Counted from the stretch's first letter, positions 1 through 6,758 are shown. The stretch is 7,784 nucleotides of DNA from Flavobacteriales bacterium (GCA_018700255.1 JABISU010000099.1:1-7784), one strand, 5' to 3'. Notes: generated from the letters alone by a model not told the origin. Translations and numbers: made by a program.

Positions 1-168
1 AGGTATAGCAATGTTAAATTCTTTTTCAAACTCCATAATGAGCTCTACTGTGTCGAGAGAATCGGCACCTAAATCGTTAGTGAAGCTTGCCTCTGGCTTA
101 ACCTCTCCTTCATCCACTCCTAGCTTATCCACAATGATAGCTGTTACTTTTACGCTGATATCAGACAT
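1..168 (-). CDS. acpP: Acyl carrier protein, N-terminal 56 residues (gene cut by the left edge)
   Basis: This is the small carrier that holds growing acyl chains on a 4'-phosphopantetheine arm during type II fatty acid synthesis in the cytoplasm. The visible 56 codons read from an ATG at 168 down to the window edge, so roughly the last quarter of a usual 77-80 residue ACP is missing. The hallmark [16 protein letters not shown] is present at about residues 33-48, with Ser37 in DSL as the expected phosphopantetheine attachment site. The N-terminus ([20 protein letters not shown]) is typical of the housekeeping protein. The gene lies downstream of the mlaE-mlaF-flavoprotein operon on the same strand, but a probable terminator and a promoter-like box separate them. 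In most bacteria fabF follows acpP, which would put fabF outside the window to the left; this was not seen. Identification is very secure. Confidence 0.96.
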   Translation of the reverse strand, partial: MSDISVKVTAIIVDKLGVDEGEVKPEASFTNDLGADSLDTVELIMEFEKEFNIAIP

Positions 169-190
169 GATAATCGTATTGAATTTGGTG

Positions 191-198
191 CAAAATTA
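191..198 (-). promoter_or_regulatory. Bacteroidota-type -7 promoter box for the acyl carrier protein gene
   Basis: Read on the minus strand, these bases are TAATTTTG, an exact match to the TAnnTTTG -7 consensus described for the primary sigma factor of Bacteroidota. It ends 22 bases before the ATG at 168, so transcription would give a short leader of roughly 15-18 nt. No clean TTTG -33 element stands at the expected spacing; only a T-run (221-227 in minus sense) lies nearby. No Shine-Dalgarno sequence precedes the start, as is usual in this phylum. The call rests on sequence match and position only. Confidence 0.5.
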
Positions 199-219
199 AT
201 CCAAACCTCCAACTTCAGG

Positions 220-255
220 TAAAAAAACCAAAGAAAGTTTTAACAAAAAGCTTTC
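220..255 (-). terminator. Probable intrinsic terminator after the flavoprotein gene
   Basis: In minus-strand sense a hairpin begins in the stop codon of the flavoprotein gene. GAAAG (255-251) pairs with CTTTC (237-233), and after a one-base bulge TTTT pairs with AAAA, leaving a loop of about four bases. It is followed by TTTGG and then a run of seven T at 227-221. The stem is AT-rich, so it is weaker than a classical terminator. The position, between the end of one transcription unit and the promoter-like box of acpP, fits the role. Confidence 0.5.
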
Positions 256-899
256 TAATACTCTTTTAGTATCTCGTCAATAGGCTTTCTTTCGAGGTCA
301 GGCACCTCACAATCTGAACTGGGAAATCCAAATGGAATATTTAAGTACGCCCTCTCATTATCAGGTCTAGCAAGGATTTCCGATAAAAAATTCATTGGCG
401 ATGGAGTGTGAGTTAGCGCGACAAGTCCTATTTCATGAAGTGCTGTTAATAGAATTCCAACTGCAATTCCGACACTCTCATTCACGTAATAATTCCGAGT
501 TTTACCTGTTTCATCTTTGCCGAAAGCGTGCTTAAAAACGATAATTAATCCAGGAGCATCTTCTATAAAGGGTTTAATATGATCTGTTTTAAAAGGCTCT
601 AAGTCTCTTAACCACTCATCACTCATTCGGCCATTATAATTCCTGTACTCCTCTTCTTGTGCAGCAGCCCTAATCTTACTCCTAATTTCAGAATCTGTTA
701 CAAGACAAAAAGTCCAAGGCTGTTTATGTGCCCCTGAAGGAGCTGTTCCCGCGGCGGAAATACAGTTGCGCACAGCTTCCATTGGAACAGGTTCTAGCGA
801 GAAATGCCTTACACTTCTTCTCTTTTGCATTTTATCCAAAAACTTAGAACTGCGGTCTATCATCTCTTTGGGAGAGTATTTATGAATCCCGTACTTCAT
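255..899 (-). CDS. Nitroreductase-fold FMN protein resembling iodotyrosine deiodinase (halotyrosine dehalogenase)
   Basis: This 214-residue protein belongs to the nitroreductase superfamily of FMN-dependent oxidoreductases. FMN-binding signatures are RRSVR at 27-31, TAPSGAHKQPW at 52-62 and the G-L-V-x-L-T-x-T-P stretch near 158-166. It follows animal iodotyrosine deiodinase closely along its length, including the C-terminal VPDLxRKPxDxI motif at about 199-210. The three lid residues that grip the substrate zwitterion in human IYD (Glu157, Tyr161, Lys182) align with Glu84, Tyr88 and Lys109 at identical spacing. Reductive dehalogenation of halotyrosine is therefore a reasonable guess, but generic flavin or nitro reduction cannot be excluded. 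No signal peptide is seen, so it is probably cytoplasmic. The ATG at 899 overlaps the mlaF stop as ATGA, suggesting translational coupling as the last gene of the mlaE-mlaF operon. Family assignment is firm; the substrate is inference. Confidence 0.9.
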   Translation of the reverse strand: MKYGIHKYSPKEMIDRSSKFLDKMQKRRSVRHFSLEPVPMEAVRNCISAAGTAPSGAHKQPWTFCLVTDSEIRSKIRAAAQEEEYRNYNGRMSDEWLRDLEPFKTDHIKPFIEDAPGLIIVFKHAFGKDETGKTRNYYVNESVGIAVGILLTALHEIGLVALTHTPSPMNFLSEILARPDNERAYLNIPFGFPSSDCEVPDLERKPIDEILKEY

Positions 900-1645
900 C
901 TATCTCTCAGCTTCTGCATGAGTTTAGAAGCATAAATGAATTCATTGAGTGTCTCAGACTGAGAAACCATCATTTCATCGTTATCTCCTTCAAAAGCAAT
1001 CTCACCCTCGTGAATAAAATGAATCGTGTCTGAAGCCTCAATTACACTATTCATGTCATGGCTGACTACCACCGTTGTCATTCCGTATTCTCTTGTAATA
1101 TCAATTATTAGATTATCAATCACTATAGCTGTTTGTGGGTCCAAACCGGAATTTGGCTCGTCACAAAACAAGTATTTAGGGTTCATTGATATCGCACGAG
1201 CTATCCCCACACGCTTCTGCATTCCACCGCTGAGCTCTCCTGTAAACTTGTCTCCTTGTCCTTCTAACATTACTCTTTTCAAGCAATCCTCTGCCCTCAC
1301 ATCCATTTCTTTATCCGTCAAATCGCTAAACATCTTCAGCGGAAACTTAATGTTCTCAGAAACTGTCATTGAATCAAATAGAGCCCCTCCCTGAAATAAC
1401 ATCCCAATCTCCTTATGAACTTCTTTTCTCATTCGTTGATTCATAGCTGTGAAGTCTCGACCATCAAATAGAACTTTCCCTTCATCTGGCTCTAAAAGCC
1501 CCACAGTACACTTCGTCATCACACTCTTTCCTGAGCCTGAACGACCGATAATAAAATTCACCTTGCCTTTATGAAACTTAGCGCTTACATTCTTTAAAAT
1601 GTGATGCTCCCCGAAAGATTTAGATATGTTTATAAGCTCAATCAT
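896..1645 (-). CDS. mlaF: ABC transporter ATPase of the MlaF family
   Basis: This 249-residue cytoplasmic ATPase powers an MlaFEDB-type transporter, which moves phospholipids between inner and outer membranes to keep outer-membrane asymmetry. All nucleotide-binding elements are intact: Walker A GRSGSGKS at 34-41, Q-loop Gln85 in LFQGGALFDSMTV, ABC signature LSGGMQKR at 138-145, Walker B YLFCDEP at 158-164 with catalytic Glu163, D-loop SGLDP at 166-170 and switch His196. The GGALFDSMTV stretch after the Q-loop and the SGGMQKRVGIARA signature are characteristic of MlaF/Ttg2A proteins. It lies seven bases downstream of the mlaE stop, and its own stop overlaps the following flavoprotein start. 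No MCE-domain (MlaD), MlaB or MlaC gene is in the window. Family is certain; the transported lipid is inferred from the family. Confidence 0.94.
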   Translation of the reverse strand: MIELINISKSFGEHHILKNVSAKFHKGKVNFIIGRSGSGKSVMTKCTVGLLEPDEGKVLFDGRDFTAMNQRMRKEVHKEIGMLFQGGALFDSMTVSENIKFPLKMFSDLTDKEMDVRAEDCLKRVMLEGQGDKFTGELSGGMQKRVGIARAISMNPKYLFCDEPNSGLDPQTAIVIDNLIIDITREYGMTTVVVSHDMNSVIEASDTIHFIHEGEIAFEGDNDEMMVSQSETLNEFIYASKLMQKLRDR

Positions 1646-1652
1646 TCTGTTT

Positions 1653-2390
1653 TCAGGTTAAAAGAAGCTTCGTTAATATTAGGTTAGACAACATAATTAT
1701 CACGACGCTATATACAACTGCTTTTGTGCTTGATTTAGCAACTTCAAGAGCTCCTCCATGAGTATAGTATCCATGATATGCCGAGACGGACGTCATTACT
1801 ATTGAGAAAATTGTGGTTTTAATGAGAGCGTATATAACATCAAAAGAAACGAAATCGACCTGAAGACCATATTGAAAATCTGCCATACTGCTTACCCCAG
1901 TAACATAAGCAATTCCAGCGCCTGATGTGAGCCCTAAAAACATGCTCATGATAACTAGTAATGGTAAGCAAATAATACCTGCAATAATCTTAGGTAGGGT
2001 GAGGAATCCAGCACTGTTTATCCCCATTATCTCAAGCGCATCTATTTGCTCGGTAACCCTCATTGTTCCAAGCTGTGATGCAATATTTGAACCGATCTTA
2101 CCTGCGAGAATCACGGGAATTAGGGTGGGGGAAAATTCAAGGATCATTGTTTGGCGTACCGTAAAACCAATGGTGTAAACGGGTATCCAACCACTTACCT
2201 GGTGCGCAGTCTGAAGGCACATAACTGCACCCATAAATAAACTAAGCAACGTCACAATCCCAACACTATTAGTGCCAATGGTGGTCATTTCATTCACAAG
2301 GGAACGACGAAAGACCGCACCATTTTCAGGTTTACGCAAAACCCTCAATATAAATCTCGTATACCTACCGATATGAAAGATGATGCCCAT
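1653..2390 (-). CDS. mlaE: MlaE-family ABC transporter permease
   Basis: This 245-residue integral inner-membrane subunit forms the lipid pathway of the MlaFE complex and is driven by the adjacent ATPase. An amphipathic N-terminus (residues 1-38) precedes hydrophobic segments at about 42-63, 71-98, 137-157, 184-204 and 223-243, the layout expected for MlaE. The conserved cytoplasmic coupling region GTMRVTEQIDALEIMG at about 108-123 is the family signature, and LEFSPTLIPVILAGKIGS just before it also matches the family. The ATG at 2390 places the protein start where homologues begin. It is the first gene of the minus-strand operon with mlaF and the deiodinase-like flavoprotein, and diverges from the small lipoprotein gene 42 bp away. 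No Shine-Dalgarno sequence is visible. Confidence 0.94.
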   Translation of the reverse strand: MGIIFHIGRYTRFILRVLRKPENGAVFRRSLVNEMTTIGTNSVGIVTLLSLFMGAVMCLQTAHQVSGWIPVYTIGFTVRQTMILEFSPTLIPVILAGKIGSNIASQLGTMRVTEQIDALEIMGINSAGFLTLPKIIAGIICLPLLVIMSMFLGLTSGAGIAYVTGVSSMADFQYGLQVDFVSFDVIYALIKTTIFSIVMTSVSAYHGYYTHGGALEVAKSSTKAVVYSVVIIMLSNLILTKLLLT

Positions 2391-2401
2391 TACCGCGAAG
2401 G

Positions 2402-2425
2402 TAAACGTAACAATTGCTAACTTTA
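2402..2425. promoter_or_regulatory. Symmetrical divergent promoter-like palindrome between mlaE and the lipoprotein gene
   Basis: The spacer between the two divergent start codons contains an imperfect palindrome centred on CAATTG (2411-2416). Plus-strand TAACTTTA (2418-2425) faces the lipoprotein/manC genes, and minus-strand TACGTTTA (complement of 2402-2409) faces mlaE. Both match TAnnTTTG except for the last base. Neither has an obvious TTTG -33 element, and both lie only 7-11 bases from their start codons, so any transcript would have a very short leader. It could be a paired promoter, an operator, or chance in AT-rich DNA. Confidence 0.25.
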
Positions 2426-2432
2426 CACCATT

Positions 2433-2564
2433 ATGAAACGAATTGTAATACCTATTTTGTTATGCCTTTGCATTATTGCGTTTTTAAGCGGGTGCGCCTC
2501 TTCTCATAGCAGTTGCGGTACTTGTGATGCTTACAATTGCGTTCAACTTGATGCAAATAAATAA
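2433..2564 (+). CDS. Very small Cys-rich lipoprotein (43 aa), function unknown
   Basis: An ATG at 2433 opens a 43-codon frame ending in TAA at 2562. The product begins MKRIVIPILLCLCIIAFLSG: two basic residues, a hydrophobic core at about 4-18, then the lipobox L-S-G-C with Cys21 as the expected signal peptidase II cleavage and lipidation site. The mature part would be only 23 residues and contains three further cysteines (28, 31 and 36) in the pattern CxxCxxxxC, together with Ser, His and Tyr. It is not a c-type haem motif because no His follows CGTC. There is no acidic stretch right after the lipidated Cys, so surface export by the Bacteroidota lipoprotein signal is not suggested. The frame overlaps the probable manC start by 14 bases, so the two are probably co-transcribed and coupled. 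I do not recognise a named family. The intact lipoprotein signal makes a real gene likely. Confidence 0.72.
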   Translation: MKRIVIPILLCLCIIAFLSGCASSHSSCGTCDAYNCVQLDANK

Positions 2565-3648
2565 GCCTGTGGAAAAATTTGCTGTCATAATGGCTGGAGG
2601 TGTTGGCACTAGGTTTTGGCCCATGTCTCGTACTTCTAAGCCTAAACAATTTCTCGACATCCTCGGTACAGGCCGATCATTGATCCAAATGACATTTGAC
2701 CGATTAAGTTCGGTAGTACCACCATCAAATATACTCGTTGTAACAAATGAGCTTTACCGCTCTGATGTCGCCTCCCATATTCCATCTATACCTCCTAAGA
2801 ATATTCTTTGCGAACCCTGCATGCGCAATACCGCTCCTTGTATCGCCTATGCAAATGCCGTTATCTCTAGGCGAGTTGAGTCATCTGGGATTGACGCTTG
2901 CGACGTCGGAATCATTGTAGCCCCGTCCGACCATCTAATCCTTAATGAGCCAGAGTTCGACCGTATAATCTCACTTGCCCTCTTAGAAGCTACCTCAACT
3001 ACCTCGCTCGTCACCCTAGGTATTAAACCCACCCGCCCAGATACCGGGTATGGATATATCAAGTTCTCTGGATCGAATTCGACTGGCGATAGAACTAGCG
3101 AAATAGCTTCTGTAGATCACTTTACAGAAAAACCAGATTTAGAAACAGCCAATGGGTTTTTGAAAGAAGGTGGGTATTGTTGGAATAGCGGGATTTTTGT
3201 TTGGTCACTCGCAAATATATCGAATGAGTTTTCTATGCATCTTTCAGATATATCAACAGCCTTTGAAGGGGTTGAGTTTTCTGGAAATGCTGGCGAAGCC
3301 GATGAGATTTACACCTCGTGTGAATCTATTTCTATAGACTATGGAATTCTCGAACGCGCTTCTTCTGTCTCCGTCATTCCTTGTGATTTCGGCTGGTCAG
3401 ACTTAGGAACTTGGACTTCACTTGCAACTCACCTACCTAAAGATTCTTCTGGAAACAGCTCCTCCGGAGTAGATTTAATGATTTCAGAAAGTGCAAACAA
3501 TATTGTGGTCGGTGCGGATTCTAAAAAAATTATAGCCCTTCGTGGCTTAAATGACTTCATTGTTGTCGACACACAAGATGCCTTACTTGTTTGTCCTAAA
3601 TCCGATGAACAATGGGTGAAAGTTTTAGTTGGGAAACTAACAAAATAA
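2551..3648 (+). CDS. manC: Mannose-1-phosphate guanylyltransferase (GDP-mannose synthesis)
   Basis: The enzyme joins mannose-1-phosphate and GTP to give GDP-mannose and pyrophosphate in the cytoplasm, feeding mannose and fucose into surface polysaccharide or glycoprotein. From the ATG at 2551 it is 365 residues, the size of the single-domain form without the fused C-terminal phosphomannose isomerase cupin. Visible motifs are the nucleotide-binding loop AGGVGTRFWPMSR at about 15-27 followed by KPKQF, APSDHLI at 124-130, PDTGYGYI at 163-170, FTEKP at 191-195, WNSGIF at 211-216 and DFGWSDLGTW at 279-288. Starts at GTG 2524 or ATG 2527 are in frame and would add 9 or 8 residues, but homologues begin only a few residues before the first motif, so 2551 is preferred. 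That start sits inside the end of the lipoprotein gene. The gene converges on fumC 51 bp away. Confidence 0.94.
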   Translation: MQINKPVEKFAVIMAGGVGTRFWPMSRTSKPKQFLDILGTGRSLIQMTFDRLSSVVPPSNILVVTNELYRSDVASHIPSIPPKNILCEPCMRNTAPCIAYANAVISRRVESSGIDACDVGIIVAPSDHLILNEPEFDRIISLALLEATSTTSLVTLGIKPTRPDTGYGYIKFSGSNSTGDRTSEIASVDHFTEKPDLETANGFLKEGGYCWNSGIFVWSLANISNEFSMHLSDISTAFEGVEFSGNAGEADEIYTSCESISIDYGILERASSVSVIPCDFGWSDLGTWTSLATHLPKDSSGNSSSGVDLMISESANNIVVGADSKKIIALRGLNDFIVVDTQDALLVCPKSDEQWVKVLVGKLTK

Positions 3649-3699
3649 CTCAATAGACTTACAGGATATGCTGATAGGTTACCCCCCTTCGTATCCATA

Positions 3700-5094
3700 C
3701 TATCTCCCGATCATGTTCTTTGGGACAACCCATGCGTCGTATTCTTCTGCGGTGACGTATCCTAGAGATAGAGCGGCTTCGCGAAGAGTGGTGCCTTCTG
3801 TATGGGCTTTACCGGCAATTTCAGCTGATTTGTAATAACCAATTTTCGTGTTTAGAGCAGTGACCAGCATGAGGCTGTTGTCGACGAGGTCCTTGATGCG
3901 TGGCTCGTTAGCTTTGATCCCATCTACACAGTTTTTTGCGAACGAGTGGGATCCTTCGCCGAGTAGGCGAGCTGACTCGAGGATGTTTCTAGCCATCATA
4001 GGTTTAAATACATTAAGCTCGTAATGTCCTTGGGTTCCTCCTACAGCAATAGCTACGTCGTTTCCCATTACCTGAGCACAAACCATAGTCAGAGCTTCGC
4101 ACTGAGTGGGGTTGACTTTTCCAGGCATGATTGACGAACCGGGCTCATTCGCAGGGAGCTGAAGTTCACCGATTGCAGATCGGGGGCCAGAGCCCATCAT
4201 TCTGATGTCGTTAGCGATCTTATTGAGGGCGACAGCTAGTTGGCGTAGAGCTCCATGGGATTCGACAATAGCATCGTGAGCGGCAAGGGCTTCGAACTTG
4301 TTAGGAGCCGTTACAAACGGGTGTCCGGTAGAAGATGCTATATGTGCGGCAACGGTTTCCGAATATCCTTCAGGGGTGTTGATGCCTGTTCCTACAGCCG
4401 TACCGCCTAGGGCGAGTTCTGAAAGATGGTCTAGGGAGTGACGAAGGGCGCGGAGGCCATAGTTTAATTGGGCTACGTAGCCTGAAAACTCTTGACCGAG
4501 GGTGAGGGGGGTAGCGTCCATTAGGTGGGTGCGCCCGATTTTTACAATACTCTCGAACTCGGAAGATTTCGAGGCTAGGGAGTCGAGAAGAGTCTCAATG
4601 CCGGGAATGGTATTCTCGACGATGAGGGTGTAGGCGGCGATGTGCATGGCCGTCGGGAATGTGTCATTTGAAGATTGACTCTTATTTACGTCATCGTTTG
4701 GATGGACGGGTCGGGTTCCTTCGCCAAGGGTTCCTCCTGAAAGCTGATGGCAGCGGTTTGCTACCACTTCATTGACGTTCATGTTAGACTGGGTTCCAGA
4801 ACCCGTTTGCCAAATAACTAGGGGGAATTGAGAGTCGTGTATGCCTTCGAGAATTTCTGAGCAGGCCGTAGATATTAGGTCTCTCGTTTCTGATGAAAGA
4901 ATGCCACATTCACAGTTCGTTTTTGCTGCGGCACGCTTGAGGTGAGCGAAAGCGTGAACTATTTCGAGTGGCATGGAGGAAGCTGGTCCGATGCGGAAAT
5001 TATTGCGAGAGCGCTCTGTTTGGGCTCCCCAAAGGACGTTAGACGGGACTTTTACTTCTCCTAAAGTGTCTTTTTCAATTCGGAAATCTGACAT
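3700..5094 (-). CDS. fumC: Fumarate hydratase class II
   Basis: This 464-residue iron-independent fumarase interconverts fumarate and L-malate in the citric acid cycle, acting as a cytoplasmic tetramer. Length is that of the family. Active-site regions from all three conserved segments are present: [14 protein letters not shown] at 97-110, [16 protein letters not shown] at 187-202 with the catalytic-pocket His190, and the superfamily signature [11 protein letters not shown] at 319-329, whose SS pair holds the catalytic serine. The N-terminus ([21 protein letters not shown]) is classical. It is the last gene of the recX-prfB-fumC run, starting 23 bases after the prfB stop. Its coding strand is richer in C than in G, unlike the minus-strand genes at 255-1645. 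Aspartase and argininosuccinate lyase share the fold, but the motif set fits fumarase best. Confidence 0.95.
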   Translation of the reverse strand: MSDFRIEKDTLGEVKVPSNVLWGAQTERSRNNFRIGPASSMPLEIVHAFAHLKRAAAKTNCECGILSSETRDLISTACSEILEGIHDSQFPLVIWQTGSGTQSNMNVNEVVANRCHQLSGGTLGEGTRPVHPNDDVNKSQSSNDTFPTAMHIAAYTLIVENTIPGIETLLDSLASKSSEFESIVKIGRTHLMDATPLTLGQEFSGYVAQLNYGLRALRHSLDHLSELALGGTAVGTGINTPEGYSETVAAHIASSTGHPFVTAPNKFEALAAHDAIVESHGALRQLAVALNKIANDIRMMGSGPRSAIGELQLPANEPGSSIMPGKVNPTQCEALTMVCAQVMGNDVAIAVGGTQGHYELNVFKPMMARNILESARLLGEGSHSFAKNCVDGIKANEPRIKDLVDNSLMLVTALNTKIGYYKSAEIAGKAHTEGTTLREAALSLGYVTAEEYDAWVVPKNMIGR

Positions 5095-5117
5095 GGTGTG
5101 GTGATTTAAAATGCGTG

Positions 5118-6224
5118 TTAATCTTGGGGGTTATTTGAAGCGGCGCCGGCGGCCATAAGGTAGGCTTTGAGGAATCCTTCGATTTCTCCGTTCATAACGG
5201 CATCTACATTGGAGGTTTCGTGGCCGGTTCGGACGTCCTTTACCATTTTATATGGCTGCATGACGTAGGATCGAATTTGAGAACCCCACTCTATTTTCAT
5301 TTTCCCAGCTTCAATTTCATCACGGGCTTCGTTGAGACGGGCGCGTTCGAGTTCGAAGAGTTGCGATTTTAAGAGCTGCATCGCTTTCTCACGGTTTCCG
5401 AGTTGAGATCGGGTTTCTGTGTTTTCAATAACGATACCCGTGGGGGCGTGACGTACACGTACTCCAGTTTCTACTTTGTTTACGTTTTGGCCTCCAGCTC
5501 CGCCTGAACGGAAAGTGTCCCAAGAAATATCGGCGGGGTTAACAGTGATTTCAATGGAGTCGTCCACAAGTGGATAGACGTAAACTGAGGCAAATGAGGT
5601 GTGGCGACGAGCTTGAGAGTCGAATGGGGAGATTCTGACTAATCGGTGTACGCCGTTTTCCCCTTTGAGCATTCCGTATGCGAAGTCGCCTTCGAACTCA
5701 AGGGTTACTTGTTTTATTCCTGCGGGATCGCCCTCTTGAAGGTGGAGTTCGCGGACTTTAAAACCTGCCTTATCGCCATACATCCTGTACATGCGCATAA
5801 GCATTGCAGCCCAGTCACAGGATTCCGTTCCTCCGGCTCCGGAAGTGATTTGCATTACGGCATTAAGGGAATCCTCTTCTGCTGAAAGCATGTTTTGAAA
5901 CTCTAAGCCCTCAATGGTCTCAGTCGCTTCAGAGTAGGCAGAATCAACCGCGGAGGGATCTTCTTCCCCAGCTTTCATAAAATCGAAAAGGATGGAAAGG
6001 TCCTCAACCTTTGAAGCGCAATCATCAAATTTCGTTACCCACGATTTCTTAGATCTAATGAGTTTCATTACTTGCTCTGCTTTTTTAGAGTCATTCCAAA
6101 ACTCAGGGTCGTGGGTTTGCTTTTCATCCTCCATCACCTCCATTCGTTTCTGTTCAATGTTCAGATAGCCTCTCAAGGCTTCTAAACGAGAAGAAAGGAT
6201 GTCGATAGAGTCAACTGTAAGCAT
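5118..6224 (-). CDS. prfB: Peptide chain release factor 2, read without a programmed frameshift
   Basis: RF2 recognises UGA and UAA stop codons in the ribosomal A site and triggers release of the finished protein. The 368-residue product is full length. The stop-recognition tripeptide SPF is at 199-201 in [18 protein letters not shown], and the catalytic GGQ is at 244-246 within [11 protein letters not shown], with Gln246 the residue methylated by PrmC. SPF rather than PxT distinguishes it from RF1. Many bacteria interrupt prfB near codon 25 with a UGA and a +1 frameshift that autoregulates RF2. Here the corresponding region (codons 18-22, RGYLN) reads AGA GGC TAT CTG AAC in one frame with no stop. 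The ATG at 6224 gives the usual short N-terminus. It lies 18 bases downstream of recX and 23 bases upstream of fumC, so it is the middle gene of a probable operon. Confidence 0.96.
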   Translation of the reverse strand: MLTVDSIDILSSRLEALRGYLNIEQKRMEVMEDEKQTHDPEFWNDSKKAEQVMKLIRSKKSWVTKFDDCASKVEDLSILFDFMKAGEEDPSAVDSAYSEATETIEGLEFQNMLSAEEDSLNAVMQITSGAGGTESCDWAAMLMRMYRMYGDKAGFKVRELHLQEGDPAGIKQVTLEFEGDFAYGMLKGENGVHRLVRISPFDSQARRHTSFASVYVYPLVDDSIEITVNPADISWDTFRSGGAGGQNVNKVETGVRVRHAPTGIVIENTETRSQLGNREKAMQLLKSQLFELERARLNEARDEIEAGKMKIEWGSQIRSYVMQPYKMVKDVRTGHETSNVDAVMNGEIEGFLKAYLMAAGAASNNPQD

Positions 6225-6242
6225 GAGACAAAAGTAAAGAAG

Positions 6243-6686
6243 TTAAATCGACTTGATAGATGATAGTATCATTTCTAAAGAAAATCCTCGTGATTGAAGA
6301 TAGCGGATTAGACGAGGGCGATTAGAAGTAAGGTCCGAAGGGTAAGTCTGTAGGCGAGAGTTTAAGACGTGAGTGAGCTTTTCCGATACTATTTCTGGCG
6401 TGAGGACCGAGAGAGCAGATGAAATCTCTGAGGAGGAACAGCCTTTAGCACGCAAGCCTTCACCTATCTTGTAGGGCCCCCAGTGCTTTAAATGGAAGTG
6501 GTCGTGAGTGAAGGCTGAGAGAAAACGAGTTTGGTTTACAAAATCAAGGTTTACTAGCTTAACTAGAAACGAATCTGCTTCTGAGATGGGTACTTCCCAC
6601 TCCTTTAGACGTTTTAACACCTCAGCCTTAGAACGCTCGCTTCGAGCGCACCATCGAGTTATTTTTTCCTGCCAATTCACAACCAA
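6243..6686 (-). CDS. recX: RecX family regulator of RecA, probable non-ATG start
   Basis: RecX proteins bind RecA filaments and modulate recombination and the SOS response; they are built from tandem three-helix repeats. This 147-residue protein shows the conserved opening CARSERSKAEVLKRLKEW at about 13-30, the central signature FVNQTRFLSAFTHDHF at 49-64 followed by LKHWGPYKIGEGLRAKG at 66-82, and a C-terminal repeat RPRLIRYLQSRGFS at 123-136. No in-frame ATG exists near the N-terminus. A TAA stop lies immediately upstream (6689-6687), leaving TTG at 6686 or GTG at 6680 as the start. The difference is only two residues, and TTG gives the longer frame. It heads the recX-prfB-fumC run and diverges from the DUF349 gene. 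RecA is not in the window. Confidence 0.88.
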   Translation of the reverse strand: MVVNWQEKITRWCARSERSKAEVLKRLKEWEVPISEADSFLVKLVNLDFVNQTRFLSAFTHDHFHLKHWGPYKIGEGLRAKGCSSSEISSALSVLTPEIVSEKLTHVLNSRLQTYPSDLTSNRPRLIRYLQSRGFSLEMILSSIKSI

Positions 6687-6742
6687 TTATGAAATAATAA
6701 TTTTAGATTCGTTTCTAAGTCGCAAGGTGGGTTGAGATATAC

Positions 6743-6758
6743 GATATTTGCAAACTAA
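6743..6758. promoter_or_regulatory. Back-to-back -7-like boxes between recX and the DUF349 gene
   Basis: The 94-bp divergent spacer contains GATATTTG on the plus strand (6743-6750) directly abutting TTAGTTTG on the minus strand (complement of 6751-6758). Each matches five of the six fixed bases of TAnnTTTG, and together they form the palindromic core TTTGCAAA. The plus box would give a leader of about 24 nt before ATG 6781, and the minus box about 58 nt before the recX start. No clear -33 elements were found. Overlap would make the two promoters mutually exclusive if both are real. Confidence 0.3.

Noticed and set aside
125..133. A perfect DnaA-box 9-mer, TTATCCACA, and a variant TTTTCCACA on the minus strand at 2569-2577, considered as signs of a replication origin together with the skew change.
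   Set aside because: Both are single sites within coding sequence, far apart and far from the skew change. No box cluster or AT-rich unwinding region is present, so chance is the simplest explanation.
11..199. Plus-strand open frame of 62 codons over the acyl carrier protein gene.
   Set aside because: The opposite strand encodes an unmistakable acyl carrier protein through the same bases; the plus frame is Ser/Thr-rich shadow sequence.
1026..1394. Plus-strand open frame of 122 codons opposite mlaF.
   Set aside because: It is antisense to a gene with all ABC ATPase motifs, shows no recognisable domain, and reads as a shadow frame. The same applies to frames at 1927-2178 (+), 2847-3062 (-), 3429-3698 (-), 5646-5885 (+), 6508-6735 (+) and 7093-7299 (-).
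2524..2550. Longer manC start at GTG 2524 or ATG 2527.
   Set aside because: The extra residues precede the usual family N-terminus and lie within the lipoprotein gene; ATG 2551 gives the expected distance to the nucleotide-binding loop.
3664..3696. Possible hairpin GGATATG...CGTATCC in the manC/fumC convergent gap as a bidirectional terminator.
   Set aside because: The stem is seven pairs including a wobble, with a loop of about 19 bases, and no T-run follows on either strand. Not strong enough to call.
6229..6236. Minus-strand TACTTTTG just upstream of prfB, an exact TAnnTTTG match, as a separate prfB promoter.
   Set aside because: It ends only four bases before the ATG, so a start site would fall at or inside the coding region, and no -33 box is present. 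prfB is well explained by read-through from recX 18 bases away.
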